From contig NC_080577.1 in NCBI RefSeq assembly GCF_029962835.1, positions 8,656,501-8,720,500 of the forward strand: a DNA stretch of 64,000 nucleotides, given 5' to 3'. The DNA comes from Magnolia sinica. Its lineage: Eukaryota > Streptophyta > Magnoliopsida > Magnoliales > Magnoliaceae. A program made the translations under genes and the position numbers. Under the pieces are notes generated by a model that saw nothing but the letters and a program-made list of their open reading frames with translations, did not search any database and was not told the origin of the DNA. This document shows, in pieces, positions 54,765-64,000 of the stretch (position 1 is its first letter; each line of letters opens with the position of its first letter).

Positions 54765-57062
54765 ATAGAATTTAGAACAATGGAAACAGAATTTTCAGTT
54801 GCGCGCCATCACTCAAATCTAAAAAAACAAAGGTTAGATCATCGCCGAATCGTGAGCATGACCTGTTTGTGGTAGTCGTGAGAATATAGGTGAGTTGGAA
54901 TCATGTGAATCATGCATCTCAGTATGTGGGCTGGCCGTGACACATGGATCATGAGCCGAAACCTTTCACACCTCACGTTTCTCGCTGAACAGTTGGAGGA
55001 GGAACGGTAGAATGGACTGAAAGGCCAAGATCACTTGGACCGTGTAAACTCCATTGAGATAACGATATACACAGTAGGATATTTAGGTTTGCATGTGGGA
55101 GTACGGATCAGGTGCAACCCCGATCCAGCCAGGTGGCTGTGGCCCTAACCGTGGAGCCCACCACGATATATAAGTTATATATCCATGCAGTCCATCAGTT
55201 TTTTCAGCTAATTTTATGGAGTGGTCCTAAAAATGAAGCAGATATAAATCTCAACGGACCACACAGTAGGGATTGAATTCCCACCATTAAAAACTTCCTA
55301 GGGGCCACAAATGTTTAGTATCAAGCTGCTACTCCTGTTTACCTTTCATCCAGGTATGTGTGACCTTATCAACAGTTTGGATGGAAAATAAATATTATGG
55401 TGGACCCTAGGAAGTTTTTAATAGTGAGGGTTTTATGACCACTTTTTCCTATGGTGTGGTTCACCTGAGATATATATCCACTTCATTTTCGGGATCATCC
55501 CCTAAAATGAGCTGGAAAAACTGATTCACGGTGTGGATATAGAACACATACATTAAGGTGGGCCCCATGGTCAGGACCCCTACTCACCCAGCTGGAACCG
55601 CACCTAATCCGCGATCTGCATGTGGTATGTTACTATGTAATGCAGCTGCTACCTATTGACAAAGGTTTCCATAAAAAGGTTGCACTCCCGCACTTCAAAT
55701 GCAGCCCAAGAATTTTATTTTATTTATTTGGTTCTAACCATCCATGTGGCCTAGGTTTCAAGAGGAAGCACGTTTACAGATAAACACAATGTAAACTAAT
55801 ACATGGCCCTGATATCAAGCATTTGCTCCATGCATGTGAGTACATGTGTCACAACTCACCTCTTGAAGATATGCTCCTTCTGTAAGCTCTCTGGGCCATG
55901 GATTTCGGAGCTGGCGACTCGGGCCAACTTGTCCAGTGTTGATTCCAGTCATGACTCACCCACCAGACTCGGCCAACTTAACAGTGACTAAACTGGATTT
56001 GGTCTTAACTCAGTTCGAGTCGATTTTGACCCATCCCAGTCGTCAATCCATGCTTTGGGCTGAGAACTTTCAGAATGTCGCCCAAACAGATAATCTCAAC
56101 ATCAACATCACACAGTCCAAACACACAAACACGGGATTTCAACGTTTATTGAAAACCTTGTCCAAAACTCAAAAGATTGGGATTGGAAATGGAATGTTAC
56201 AATTAATGCTTTAATAATCGACCCTCCAGTTCACGCCCGAGAGATTTGCTGGCCCATACTCACCCCGGTGCATGCAGCCACATTAGGTATATGTGTAGGA
56301 CATCCCAACCGTGTACTAGGTCGGACCTACGGTGTAGATGACCTGGCAAAAAACAAAAAAACAAAACAAAAACAAACTAAGGACGTTCAACTATCAGGCA
56401 AATTAATTTAGAAAACAACAGACGGAGAGTCCATTGTTTCCTTGTTTGTGCGTGTCCTATTTCATATTTGAATACCCTGAGCTTTTGGCTAAATAATCTA
56501 CAGGGAAGAGGAATGATCCAGACCATCCATCTGTTGTGTCTTATCCATTGATTGCCCATGGTTCAACATCAGATGGAACGGTGTACCCTTCACCCATGAA
56601 CGGTGTAAATTATGAAATTCTTAACAGTCAGAATTCAAACGCCAAGAACTGATGGATAGGATCACTTGTTTAGAATGGTTATCAACCAGAGAACATTTAC
56701 TGAAAGGACCCACTTGATGGACAGTCTTGATCCTCGGCCCCACCTGCCATATTTCAGTTATGGGTTGAGAAATGTCCTTTGCCAAGGGGGGATTGTTCTT
56801 TCATGGAAACAAACCGAAGGTCCAATCTCTGCCAGACGAAACTTGGCATGCTGCCTTATCAATCGAGACCGTCCATCAAGTTTCCCTTACAGTGAATGTA
56901 CAGTTCCTGAAGATGAGCATCACTATCGGATGATCCGTAACCATCTAATCAATGGTCTTCAAAACAACGTCAGAAAACAAAAAATGGTTAAAAGGGTGAC
57001 AATTATTCTGAGAAACAGACAAAATCGATGTCTTGGATTGTCTGATAATAGTGATTTTTGAA
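54765..57062. repeat. Segmental duplication, copy B (unoccupied copia site)
   Basis: Colinear with 10095-14031 plus 40406-40570. At 56885-56945 the sequence runs CCCTTACAGTGAATGTAC straight into GTTCCTGAAGATGAGCATCA. In copy A the 26.4-kb copia nest lies at that point. Copy B also lacks the 10227-12049 MULE-type element, but has its own insertion at 55099-55616. Confidence 0.88.
55099..55616. mobile_element. MULE-type element with M1 core, TSD TGCATGTGG
   Basis: TGCATGTGG flanks both sides (55090-55098; 55617-55625), a perfect 9-bp duplication typical of Mutator-like elements. Ends GAGTACGGATCAGGTGCAAC and CGCACCTAATCCGCGATC are imperfect inverted repeats, and the M1 boxes (GGAGCCCACCACGATATA; TTAAGGTGGGCCCC) lie inside. 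518 bp, no coding capacity. Confidence 0.9.
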
Positions 57063-57167
57063 ACATATGCTATCCATCACAGGATCACGAAATACATAGC
57101 TCATATAGATAATTCATCCAACCTCGTATACGTATACGGTGGAGAGACTGCCCTTGTGGATACCACC

Positions 57168-59074
57168 TGTAGACACCTCACTTAAAACAAGGATACGCCA
57201 TTCTTTGAGCTTTAACTTGACTTCAATCAATTGTCTCCTGTGGAGTGGGAAATCATCGAAAACTCAAATGGATCACGGTGGAAGCATACTCGGCATGCGC
57301 CGGAAATAACCAATGGACTAGACTGGCTAACACCAAATCCAATAGCGATTCGGTCATGGCCGAGCACCCAAACTCCAAAACCCCTGAAACTCTCTGTATG
57401 ACACAACCAACAGGCGAAAATGTATAAAACGAATACTCTCTACCCACGGATTATTCTTTGTATCATTCAGTCTTTCCGAGTAGCGTTGTGTCGAGGTTAA
57501 AAGGTTATATCTTCGAAATCAAGGAAAATTATGGCCATCCTGATATATAAAATGATCATGATATTATTGGAGACAAATCCTGACCAATTAGGATGATTTA
57601 TGATTTATTAGAAAGGTGGTCAAATGGTCTTCCTAGCAAACTTAAATTTCCTCCAATGCGAGTCATGATGAGGAATATCTATCCCGTTTATCAAAACCAT
57701 GCATTACCGATTGACCAAAATCAGAAAAAACTTTGGTTGCACTTTAAACTAGTCAAACGGGATCTAATCGAGATGATTTCAGTTACAATGAAAAGCTTAT
57801 TGACGACGTTTCCAATAATCCTAATATCATCAAAGGCGTTGCGAACAACCGATTTCATATATCAGACAGACGTATTTTTGGCATATCAAACGAGGTTCGA
57901 TTGAAGTGATCCTAGTCTTGTTAGAAAGCTTACCTGATTACCTTTCCAACAAGATAAAGATTACCAAAAACGGACAAGTAACAAAGAACATATAAGCGTT
58001 TGAATATTTACAATAAAAAACAAAAGGTAACAATGACTTTTTATATTATACGTAATATTAATATATATATATAATATAAACATACATGTACACGTCCCAT
58101 GCAGGGCCCACAAGCTAGGGCGGGCGCCCACAATTTAGTGTGTGCGCCCACTATTTAACTCAAGTGATGGATCATTCGTGATAGGGGGCTGATGCCTATA
58201 TAAGGCACTCGGGCCACACAAGAGAAACATAAGGAGAGACATGAGAAAATATTTACAGAGAGAGAAAGAGAGAGGAAAGAGAGTTTAAACGGACAGAGAG
58301 AAATAGAGAGGGAGAGATAAAAAATAGAGAGTAGAAAGAGAGATAAAGAGATATAAAGAGTGTTTGAGGGTTAGAGTTTGCCTGGAGGTGCTACCCAAAG
58401 TACCTTAAAGATTTCCATCGTGCCGACATGCTGCCCAACACAGGAGACGAAAATGGCCATCAAATGAGTCAAAAAAGTTAAGAATTTGTCCATTTCTATT
58501 TAATTTGCATTCCACTCCACATGTTTCTATTGCATTAATCACTTTCACATTTTATTCTGCATCATTCTCCATCTTCCATTTTTCACTTTATTTGCCTACT
58601 CAGAGCCACTTGGCTCCTGTGATGTAAGGCTAGATAACTTCCTTTTTCTTGTCTCTGCTTACCCGGCCCACCTGGATTATGTGAAGCATGGTCAAGTATA
58701 AAATGCTGAAATTCCATTAAATCCCCCAAAATTATAAATCTTGTGAAGTAGAGACCGCACATTGTGCGGGTGAAAAATGGTGCTTAAACCCTTCCTTTTT
58801 TGTCACCAAGGCCCTTACTCGGAATCTACGGCTGCAGATCAACTGCGGGAGTCACTTGAGTTGGAAAATCATAAGATTGCCCAACTCCTAAGCGATTTTA
58901 CGGTTCCTAGCCGACCGTAAATTTTATGCTTCATTTGGCAAGTGGCGACTCCAAATCAAATGCATTTTTACACCTGAGTCAATAGCACACATCGCCCATG
59001 ATAGCAAAAATCAATACGAAAGCCAACAAAGCGATGGCACCGCCACGCTCGTGCGCACGTGGGGGGGGGGTACA
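57168..59074 (+). repeat. Gypsy 5' LTR
   Basis: Starts TGTAGACACCTCACTT and ends near GGGGGTACA. It holds a TATA box and a GA-rich transcribed leader. ORFs within it (for example 57593-57904) have no known domain and are not taken as genes. The exact right edge is uncertain by a few bases. Confidence 0.7.
58193..58205 (+). promoter_or_regulatory. TATA box in the gypsy LTR
   Basis: GCCTATATAAGGC followed about 25-35 bases later by the start of the GA-rich leader (58222 onwards). It marks the probable U3/R border. Confidence 0.65.
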
Positions 59075-59184
59075 GAATGACGACTTCATTGGGAATTGTG
59101 CTAGTTACTAGCCTAGTCCCAGCTTGAAACACATGATTTTTTCAATTTATGAGGATTTTATAAATTCGGCATATTTACTTTCCT

Positions 59185-59440
59185 ACACTTCAGTGAATAC
59201 TGGTCTTATTTACTCTCCGTATCATGCTTTCTAACATTTTAGTAAATATTGGTCTCCTACTAGCGCACTAATTCTTTGATTGTCTAGTGTATACTGGTCC
59301 ATTTACCTTCTTGCCTGCATCCTGCATTCCAGTGTATACTGGTCTCTTTTACTTTCTCGCAAGCATACTGTAATCTAGTTCTCATTGGTCCATTTACTTT
59401 TCTATTAATCCAATGTGCACTGGTCCTCCTGTATTTTCCT
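59185..59440 (+). repeat. Degenerate minisatellite in the gypsy leader
   Basis: Five to six copies of CAGTGTATACTGGTC(T)CATTTACTTTC-like phrases spaced 35-60 bases (about 59190, 59242, 59287, 59331, 59378, 59410). Confidence 0.75.
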
Positions 59441-59800
59441 GATATTTACGTTTGCCTTTTATAAAAAGAAAAGAAAAGGCCAAAAAAAGAATTTTTTTTT
59501 AAAAAAGAGAGAAAGAAAATACCAAAAAAAGGAGGTGATCACAAGGTGTACCCATTGCAAGGAAGTAACGGGCCATTCTGTAACCATTGCGCCTAGAAAT
59601 CAATTACGGGTTCGTCGTCTTGCACAATCATTGTGTACCTACCAAAGTATCATCCGAACCCGTGCACAAGCAGTCATGTTAGCTCAATGTGACAATCCTC
59701 CAACTCTTCCATAATCGCCAAGACCGCAAGCCTCTCAACCGGCCGCATCACTCCCTCGACAACCAAGCTCGCCCGCGGCTTAAATAGGTTAGAGAATATT

Positions 59801-61370
59801 GTGAATCGCATTCACGCAGAAATGGCGCCACTCATTCATAACATGCGTCCACCAAGCATCTATGTAGGTCTATCAGATCCAACTGTCAATCAATTTCAAT
59901 CCATTCCTCTTAACGGAAATCGGGTTCACTTTCAAAACCCACCAGTCACAGCAACTCAAACTCCAGCACATCCTCCCCCTGATGGGAGTCAACCAGCACA
60001 TTCTAGTCAATCACAGTCTGGTCAATTCCAACAACCTTCTCGCAGTGGGAATTTATTTCAATTTCCACCCAGTTAACCACATCAAATACCTACTATTCAT
60101 GGATATTCACCCATCTAAGCTCGCCCTCTCAGCGGGACCACATCCTAATTCCCACACCACACCATGCACTCAATCCCTCTACCGAGAAACACAAGAATAT
60201 CGAAGAAGTCAACTATTATGAAGAAGAGCCTAACCGAATGCTAGAAAGAGCATGACCTCCTTTGTCCTAACCAAATGAATTTGATCGACTTCGGGAACAC
60301 TTTGAGAACCAGCTAAGGGTAATGCGAAATGAACTTCAAAAACAACATAGGGTGGAACTCCTATCCACAAAATTCAGGGATCTTTGCCCATTCCCCTATG
60401 CTAGGGTACCTACAAACTTCGAGGTACCCAAGTTTCAACGATACGATGGCACGGGATGTCCAATTGCACATTTAAAGGCTTTTTATGGTGAACTTGATGC
60501 CATGGCAGAAGATGATGGAGCATTGATCCATCTGTTCCAAAAATTCCTAAGGGGTGATGCATTAGATTGGTACACGTCTCTGGACTATCACGAGATTAGA
60601 ACATGGGAACGATTGTCCCAAGCATTTGTAGATCGTTTCGCATATAATTTAAATGCAGCACCCTGAAGGTCAGACTTGGCAGCCTTTAGGCAAAGGAGCG
60701 ACGAAACGCTGTCTGCATACGTGGGGCGATGGAGAGCCATGGCCGCACGAATGAAAACACAAATCAACGAAGAAGAACAGATCTCTATGATTGTCTATTC
60801 GGCTAATCCAAATATATCGGGATATCTAATTTCATACCCGTATGCCAATTTTACTAGCTAATCTGTGTGGGGGAACAGGTGGAGGTCGGAATAAAAACCA
60901 ACACAATTGCACCATGGCCTCACCAGTCTACCTCGGTACAAAAAGCAAAACTTGAATAAAAGACAGGCAAATACAGAGTAAGAAATAGAGATATGGCTCC
61001 TCGTCCAGCGGAAACTAACAATGTTGTTGCCTCTGCACAAGAAATGCCAAGAAATCCTCCGCAGGAACAACAATACCACCCTCAGCAGCAACAACTTAGG
61101 TGGAATCCGCGATACATAAACCAAAACGGGCAAACGGGTGCGGCTCAGGTGTCTAGGCAATTTACACCATTGGCCCAATCATACACAGACATTCTCGCCA
61201 CACTCATCCAAAGGCAGCTCTTGGCACCTCTCAAGCCTAGACCGTCGCCAAACCCGTTGCCTCCAAATTACAAGGAAAATGAGTATTGCGCATTCCATCA
61301 AGGGCAAGGTCATACTACATAACGTTGTTTCTCCTTGAAACATGTAGTTCAAAATTTGATTGATCAAAAC
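59801..61370 (+). pseudogene. Gypsy (Tat-like) gag, broken by stops and frameshifts
   Basis: 60322-60666 carries the retrotransposon-gag core: PTNFEVPKFQRYDGTGCP, HLKAFYGELDAMAEDD, LIHLFQKFLRGDALDWYTSL and WERLSQAFVDRFAYNLN. It continues after a stop with FRQRSDETLSAYVGRWRAMA (60676 onwards). Near 61285 a YCAFHQGQGHTT zinc-binding-like segment follows a Gln/Pro-rich linker, then a stop and KHVVQNLID. This layout (P-x-F, GTxxPxxHL, WYxxL, RQ-x-x-ETLxxYxxRWR, FH-x-GHTT-x-x-C) is that of Tat/Ogre-type gag. Its role is particle assembly; at least three disruptions make it inactive. Confidence 0.88.
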
Positions 61371-61418
61371 TAAATCGCGGTCACACCCCCTGAAACAACT
61401 GATGCTAACAGGCGAGTG

Positions 61419-61830
61419 ATCTTGATTGAGAGCAAAATCAGACGGTTGCTATCTCAATAACTTCTTTTGGGTTCCCATTTCGTAATCGAGTCAGCAATTG
61501 CTGGACAATAATCCCGCGGCTAGGATGGGTGGGTCACCGGTATTACAGCAATTCAATTAATTCCCTCCGCGTCTATAGCCGCATCCAGCGTACGGGATAT
61601 TCATCATGTATTGTTCTAGGGGGGGCCACCATGGAAATGGGCCCCACATAGACAATTGATTAGTGTGGCCCAAGGCGAAAGGACCATAACAAAAAATCTG
61701 GCTGAATGGATGATCGTAGCCCTCTACTGGGTGGCCTAGAGGATTGGTTAAGAGAAACAAGGGCCGATTATGGATGAAAGAGGACAATGACAAAAAATCA
61801 ACCTGTGGTGGATAATGATCTGTTAAAATA
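61419..61830. repeat. Segmental duplication, copy C2 (no hAT element)
   Basis: Colinear with 52128-53240 minus the 687-bp hAT element. Begins within a few bases of the truncated end of gypsy gag. Followed by a TA microsatellite at about 61848-61866. Confidence 0.88.
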
Positions 61831-63000
61831 GATGGACGGCTTGGATAATATATATATATATATATCACTGTCGGTAGCCACCTCGCTACTGACGATGTCA
61901 GCACGCAATCCGCCTCCCTCATGTCATTACTTTATTTATTCGGAGTACGTGTGGTAAATCCGTGTCCAATCTCACCTGCACAAACAATCACGATGGAGCA
62001 CATCTCAAAAATAAAATTTAGTAGACATTCATAGCAGTCTAATTCGTGAGCATTTAACGGACAGCTACAAAGACAATTGTCATGAGCACTCCAAATTCAA
62101 GTATGAAATCTAACTGCTACGATAGTTTAGTTAGCTAATGTTATATTGCTCCATCCGCAATGGTCTCATCGTGATTTCTCTTGAGTTTTTGCTCATCTGT
62201 CCGGTGGGCCTACCTTAGAATAATCACAACAATTGCATGATCCTGGCCGCCTGATTAATATAAATGGGGATTGTTAGCTTCCCTGCTAGCTGTGATGTGG
62301 GGCCCGCATTCTATCATAATTCAGTACCGTTGGTTTTTTCGGTGAACGCCGGCCTGATTAATGTTTGAAGGGATGTGAAGTGCACTCGCTTAGAGAGATG
62401 GCACGTGTTAAATTGGAACCGCTTGTTGAGAAATGACCACTCCGTCCAGAGTGACCGTATTTCATCAAATCAGTTCCAATACAATCATCATCAGCCATAC
62501 GTGGGAAGAACAAATGGACGTTCAAGAGAAACTAACCGACGGTCCAAGATTTCGATGCAGGTGTGTGGCCCTCGTGATGAAAAGGTCGGTCTGATTCTTG
62601 AGACACGGGATCTAAATTAGGGACTTCTTGATGTGTGGCTCCGATATGACACACGTGAGCTTCTCTAACGCATCTGGTGGTGGAACTGACCAAAATTAAT
62701 TCTAGAGGAGCTTATGACCTGAGGAATTGTGTTCCAAGTCCTACTATACCACACGTGCCAACGGGATTCGGGCCATTCACTGCGAGGGGTCCACTATGTA
62801 CATGCCAGATGATCAGGCCTGTCTGGTTGCTTCGAGCTTCTCATATGTGAAAATATGGACGGTTAAGAAGGATTGATCAGCAGTTCACATTCCATCTCAT
62901 GAACGGTTGGATCTCTCGCACACGTGCTTCACTGGCTCTTGTGTGGATAAGAGTGTTACTGTTGCTAGTAGCCATGTCAGGGATCTTTTAGACGATTGGG
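61831..63000. other. Intergenic, no gene seen
   Basis: Short ORFs only. Nothing with a recognisable domain or element boundary. Confidence 0.5.
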
Positions 63001-64000
63001 TGAGAGTAGGACTCGCAACGGGCAGGCCTGGGCCTGTGTTTTTCACGCCCGTTTTGAACTAGTCCGGCTGGACCCATTCAAAATATGGATTTTGCGTAGC
63101 CTAGACCCAGACCATTTCCAGCCGTACCTCCAGGTCTTGTGATGGGCGGTTCACAAGCCAGTCAAGTCATCAGCCCTCACCCTTCACATATCGGTCTTGG
63201 GCCTAGATTCTTCGGCCCATATGGTCAGTTGGGTCTGAAAGTTAAGGCCAGATTATGGTTCATATCGACCTCGGCATCAGCTCATTGGTCCTTTTCCATC
63301 GAGCATGGTCAGACTGACCTCGGGCCTCAATATTAATAATGGAGTATATTGGGTATAATATATGTATTGCATATCACCATTGATATGAATGTAGCAATGG
63401 CTAAATGGGCCAGTCTCAAAGTAAATTTTTGGTGGGCATCATTGTTTCCAAAGGTCTTGAGCCATTTCAGTCTTGGGTTGGGTTCTGGCTCGGGCCATGT
63501 TTTCGCAGTTACTAGTGGTCATTTTTAGTTGATTCCTGGCCTATTTTGGAATGCGCTACATCCGCACCTGATTAGTTCCATGGACAAATTGATAAGTCGG
63601 CACTTCTTAACCAAGATAAATCACATTTTCTTCAATATAAATAAGCCGGGCATTTTCTAACCAGCCGCTTTGGATGTGGTCAATTAAAAGGCAAGATAAA
63701 CCATATTTTTCTCCAATGGTTTAATTAGAGTGATACTAAGCCGCCCAACTACAAGAGGCCAAGACGTCCTAAAAACTCGGCGGAGTGCAATGTCTGGGAT
63801 TGAAACCTAAGCCTTGTTTCCGGATGGGCCCAGGCCAATATGAATGGCTTGGCCCAGCCTGTTAGCCTGGTCTAATCATTGAGTAGGCCATCACTAAAAT
63901 AAATAAATAAACAATAATAATAAAAATAACAAAGGAAAAAAGAAGAGTTTAAATATGCTTATGAATGGTTCCCATTCAGTGTACATGTAGTTTAAAGATG
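63001..64000. other. Intergenic, possible low-complexity small element
   Basis: 63015-63500 is rich in GGGCCTGGGCC-like phrases of the kind found inside hAT-type small elements (GGCAGGCCTGGGCCTGTG; TTCGGCCCATATGG), but termini were not found. 63895-63935 is an AATA-rich microsatellite. Confidence 0.4.

Larger units (their letters stand above)
57168..61413 (+). mobile_element. Tat-like Ty3/gypsy retrotransposon, truncated after gag
   Basis: A probable LTR (57168-59074) is followed by TGACGACTTCATTGGGAATT, close to the TGGCGACTC..TGGGGA phrase found after LTRs of plant Tat-type elements. A long leader with a minisatellite comes next, then gag. Protease, RT and integrase are missing: homology stops at about 61413, where the duplicated segment C2 begins. 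No 3' LTR in the window. Confidence 0.8.

Noticed and set aside
57593..57904. 103-residue ORF
   Set aside because: It lies inside the gypsy LTR and has no domain similarity.

Overview
The window is nuclear DNA of a flowering plant, in a transposon-rich, gene-poor stretch of a large genome. Plant-type L1, Ty1/copia, Tat-like Ty3/gypsy, CACTA, PIF/Harbinger, hAT and Mutator-like elements, a tRNA-derived SINE and captured plant gene exons all point this way. A very abundant small element carrying GGGCCCACC ends and a CCATCCATTTTT core recalls repeats I associate with magnoliids (Magnolia/Liriodendron/Cinnamomum relatives), but that lineage call is only an inference.

Layout. 1-5938: dead L1-type LINE (endonuclease, reverse transcriptase, zinc-binding region, RNase H) whose 3' UTR is split by a 1,972-bp solo LTR with a perfect 5-bp target duplication. 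6001-10080: small elements, then a PIF/Harbinger shell (6975-10080, TSD TTA) that keeps only the C-terminal tip of its transposase and holds a SINE with a 15-bp TSD. 10095-14031: left arm of a segmental duplication, itself carrying a MULE-type element that contains a hAT element that contains another small element. 14032-40405: one Ty1/copia element on the minus strand, swollen to 26.4 kb by a 6,177-bp giant solo LTR (16599-22775, TSD TCTTC) inside reverse transcriptase and a 13,292-bp CACTA element (25115-38406, TSD ACA) inside the gag zinc knuckle.

The CACTA element has no recognisable transposase. It carries a 2.2-kb telomere-like array, a three-copy tandem repeat, a tandemly duplicated fragment resembling the largest subunit of RNA polymerase IV/V, and one well-preserved exon resembling an importin-beta/SAD2-type importin. 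It is best described as a gene-capturing (Pack-type) CACTA.

The only convincing intact protein-coding gene is on the minus strand at 41842-43503. It is a single-exon, 553-residue multi-pass membrane protein with a C-terminal ferredoxin-reductase-like region; it has a TATA box and a 5' leader made of a CT microsatellite. 44000-52000 is mostly decayed intergenic DNA with small elements, a 57-bp minisatellite and one perfect 16-bp hairpin.

52128-61830 holds two further paralogous segment pairs. 54765-57062 is the second copy of the 10-kb/40-kb locus and preserves the pre-insertion (empty) site of the 26-kb copia nest. 52128-53240 and 61419-61830 are copies of each other, one with and one without a 687-bp hAT element. 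Between them lies a truncated Tat-like gypsy element (LTR 57168-59074, broken gag to about 61413). 61830-64000 shows no gene that I can support.
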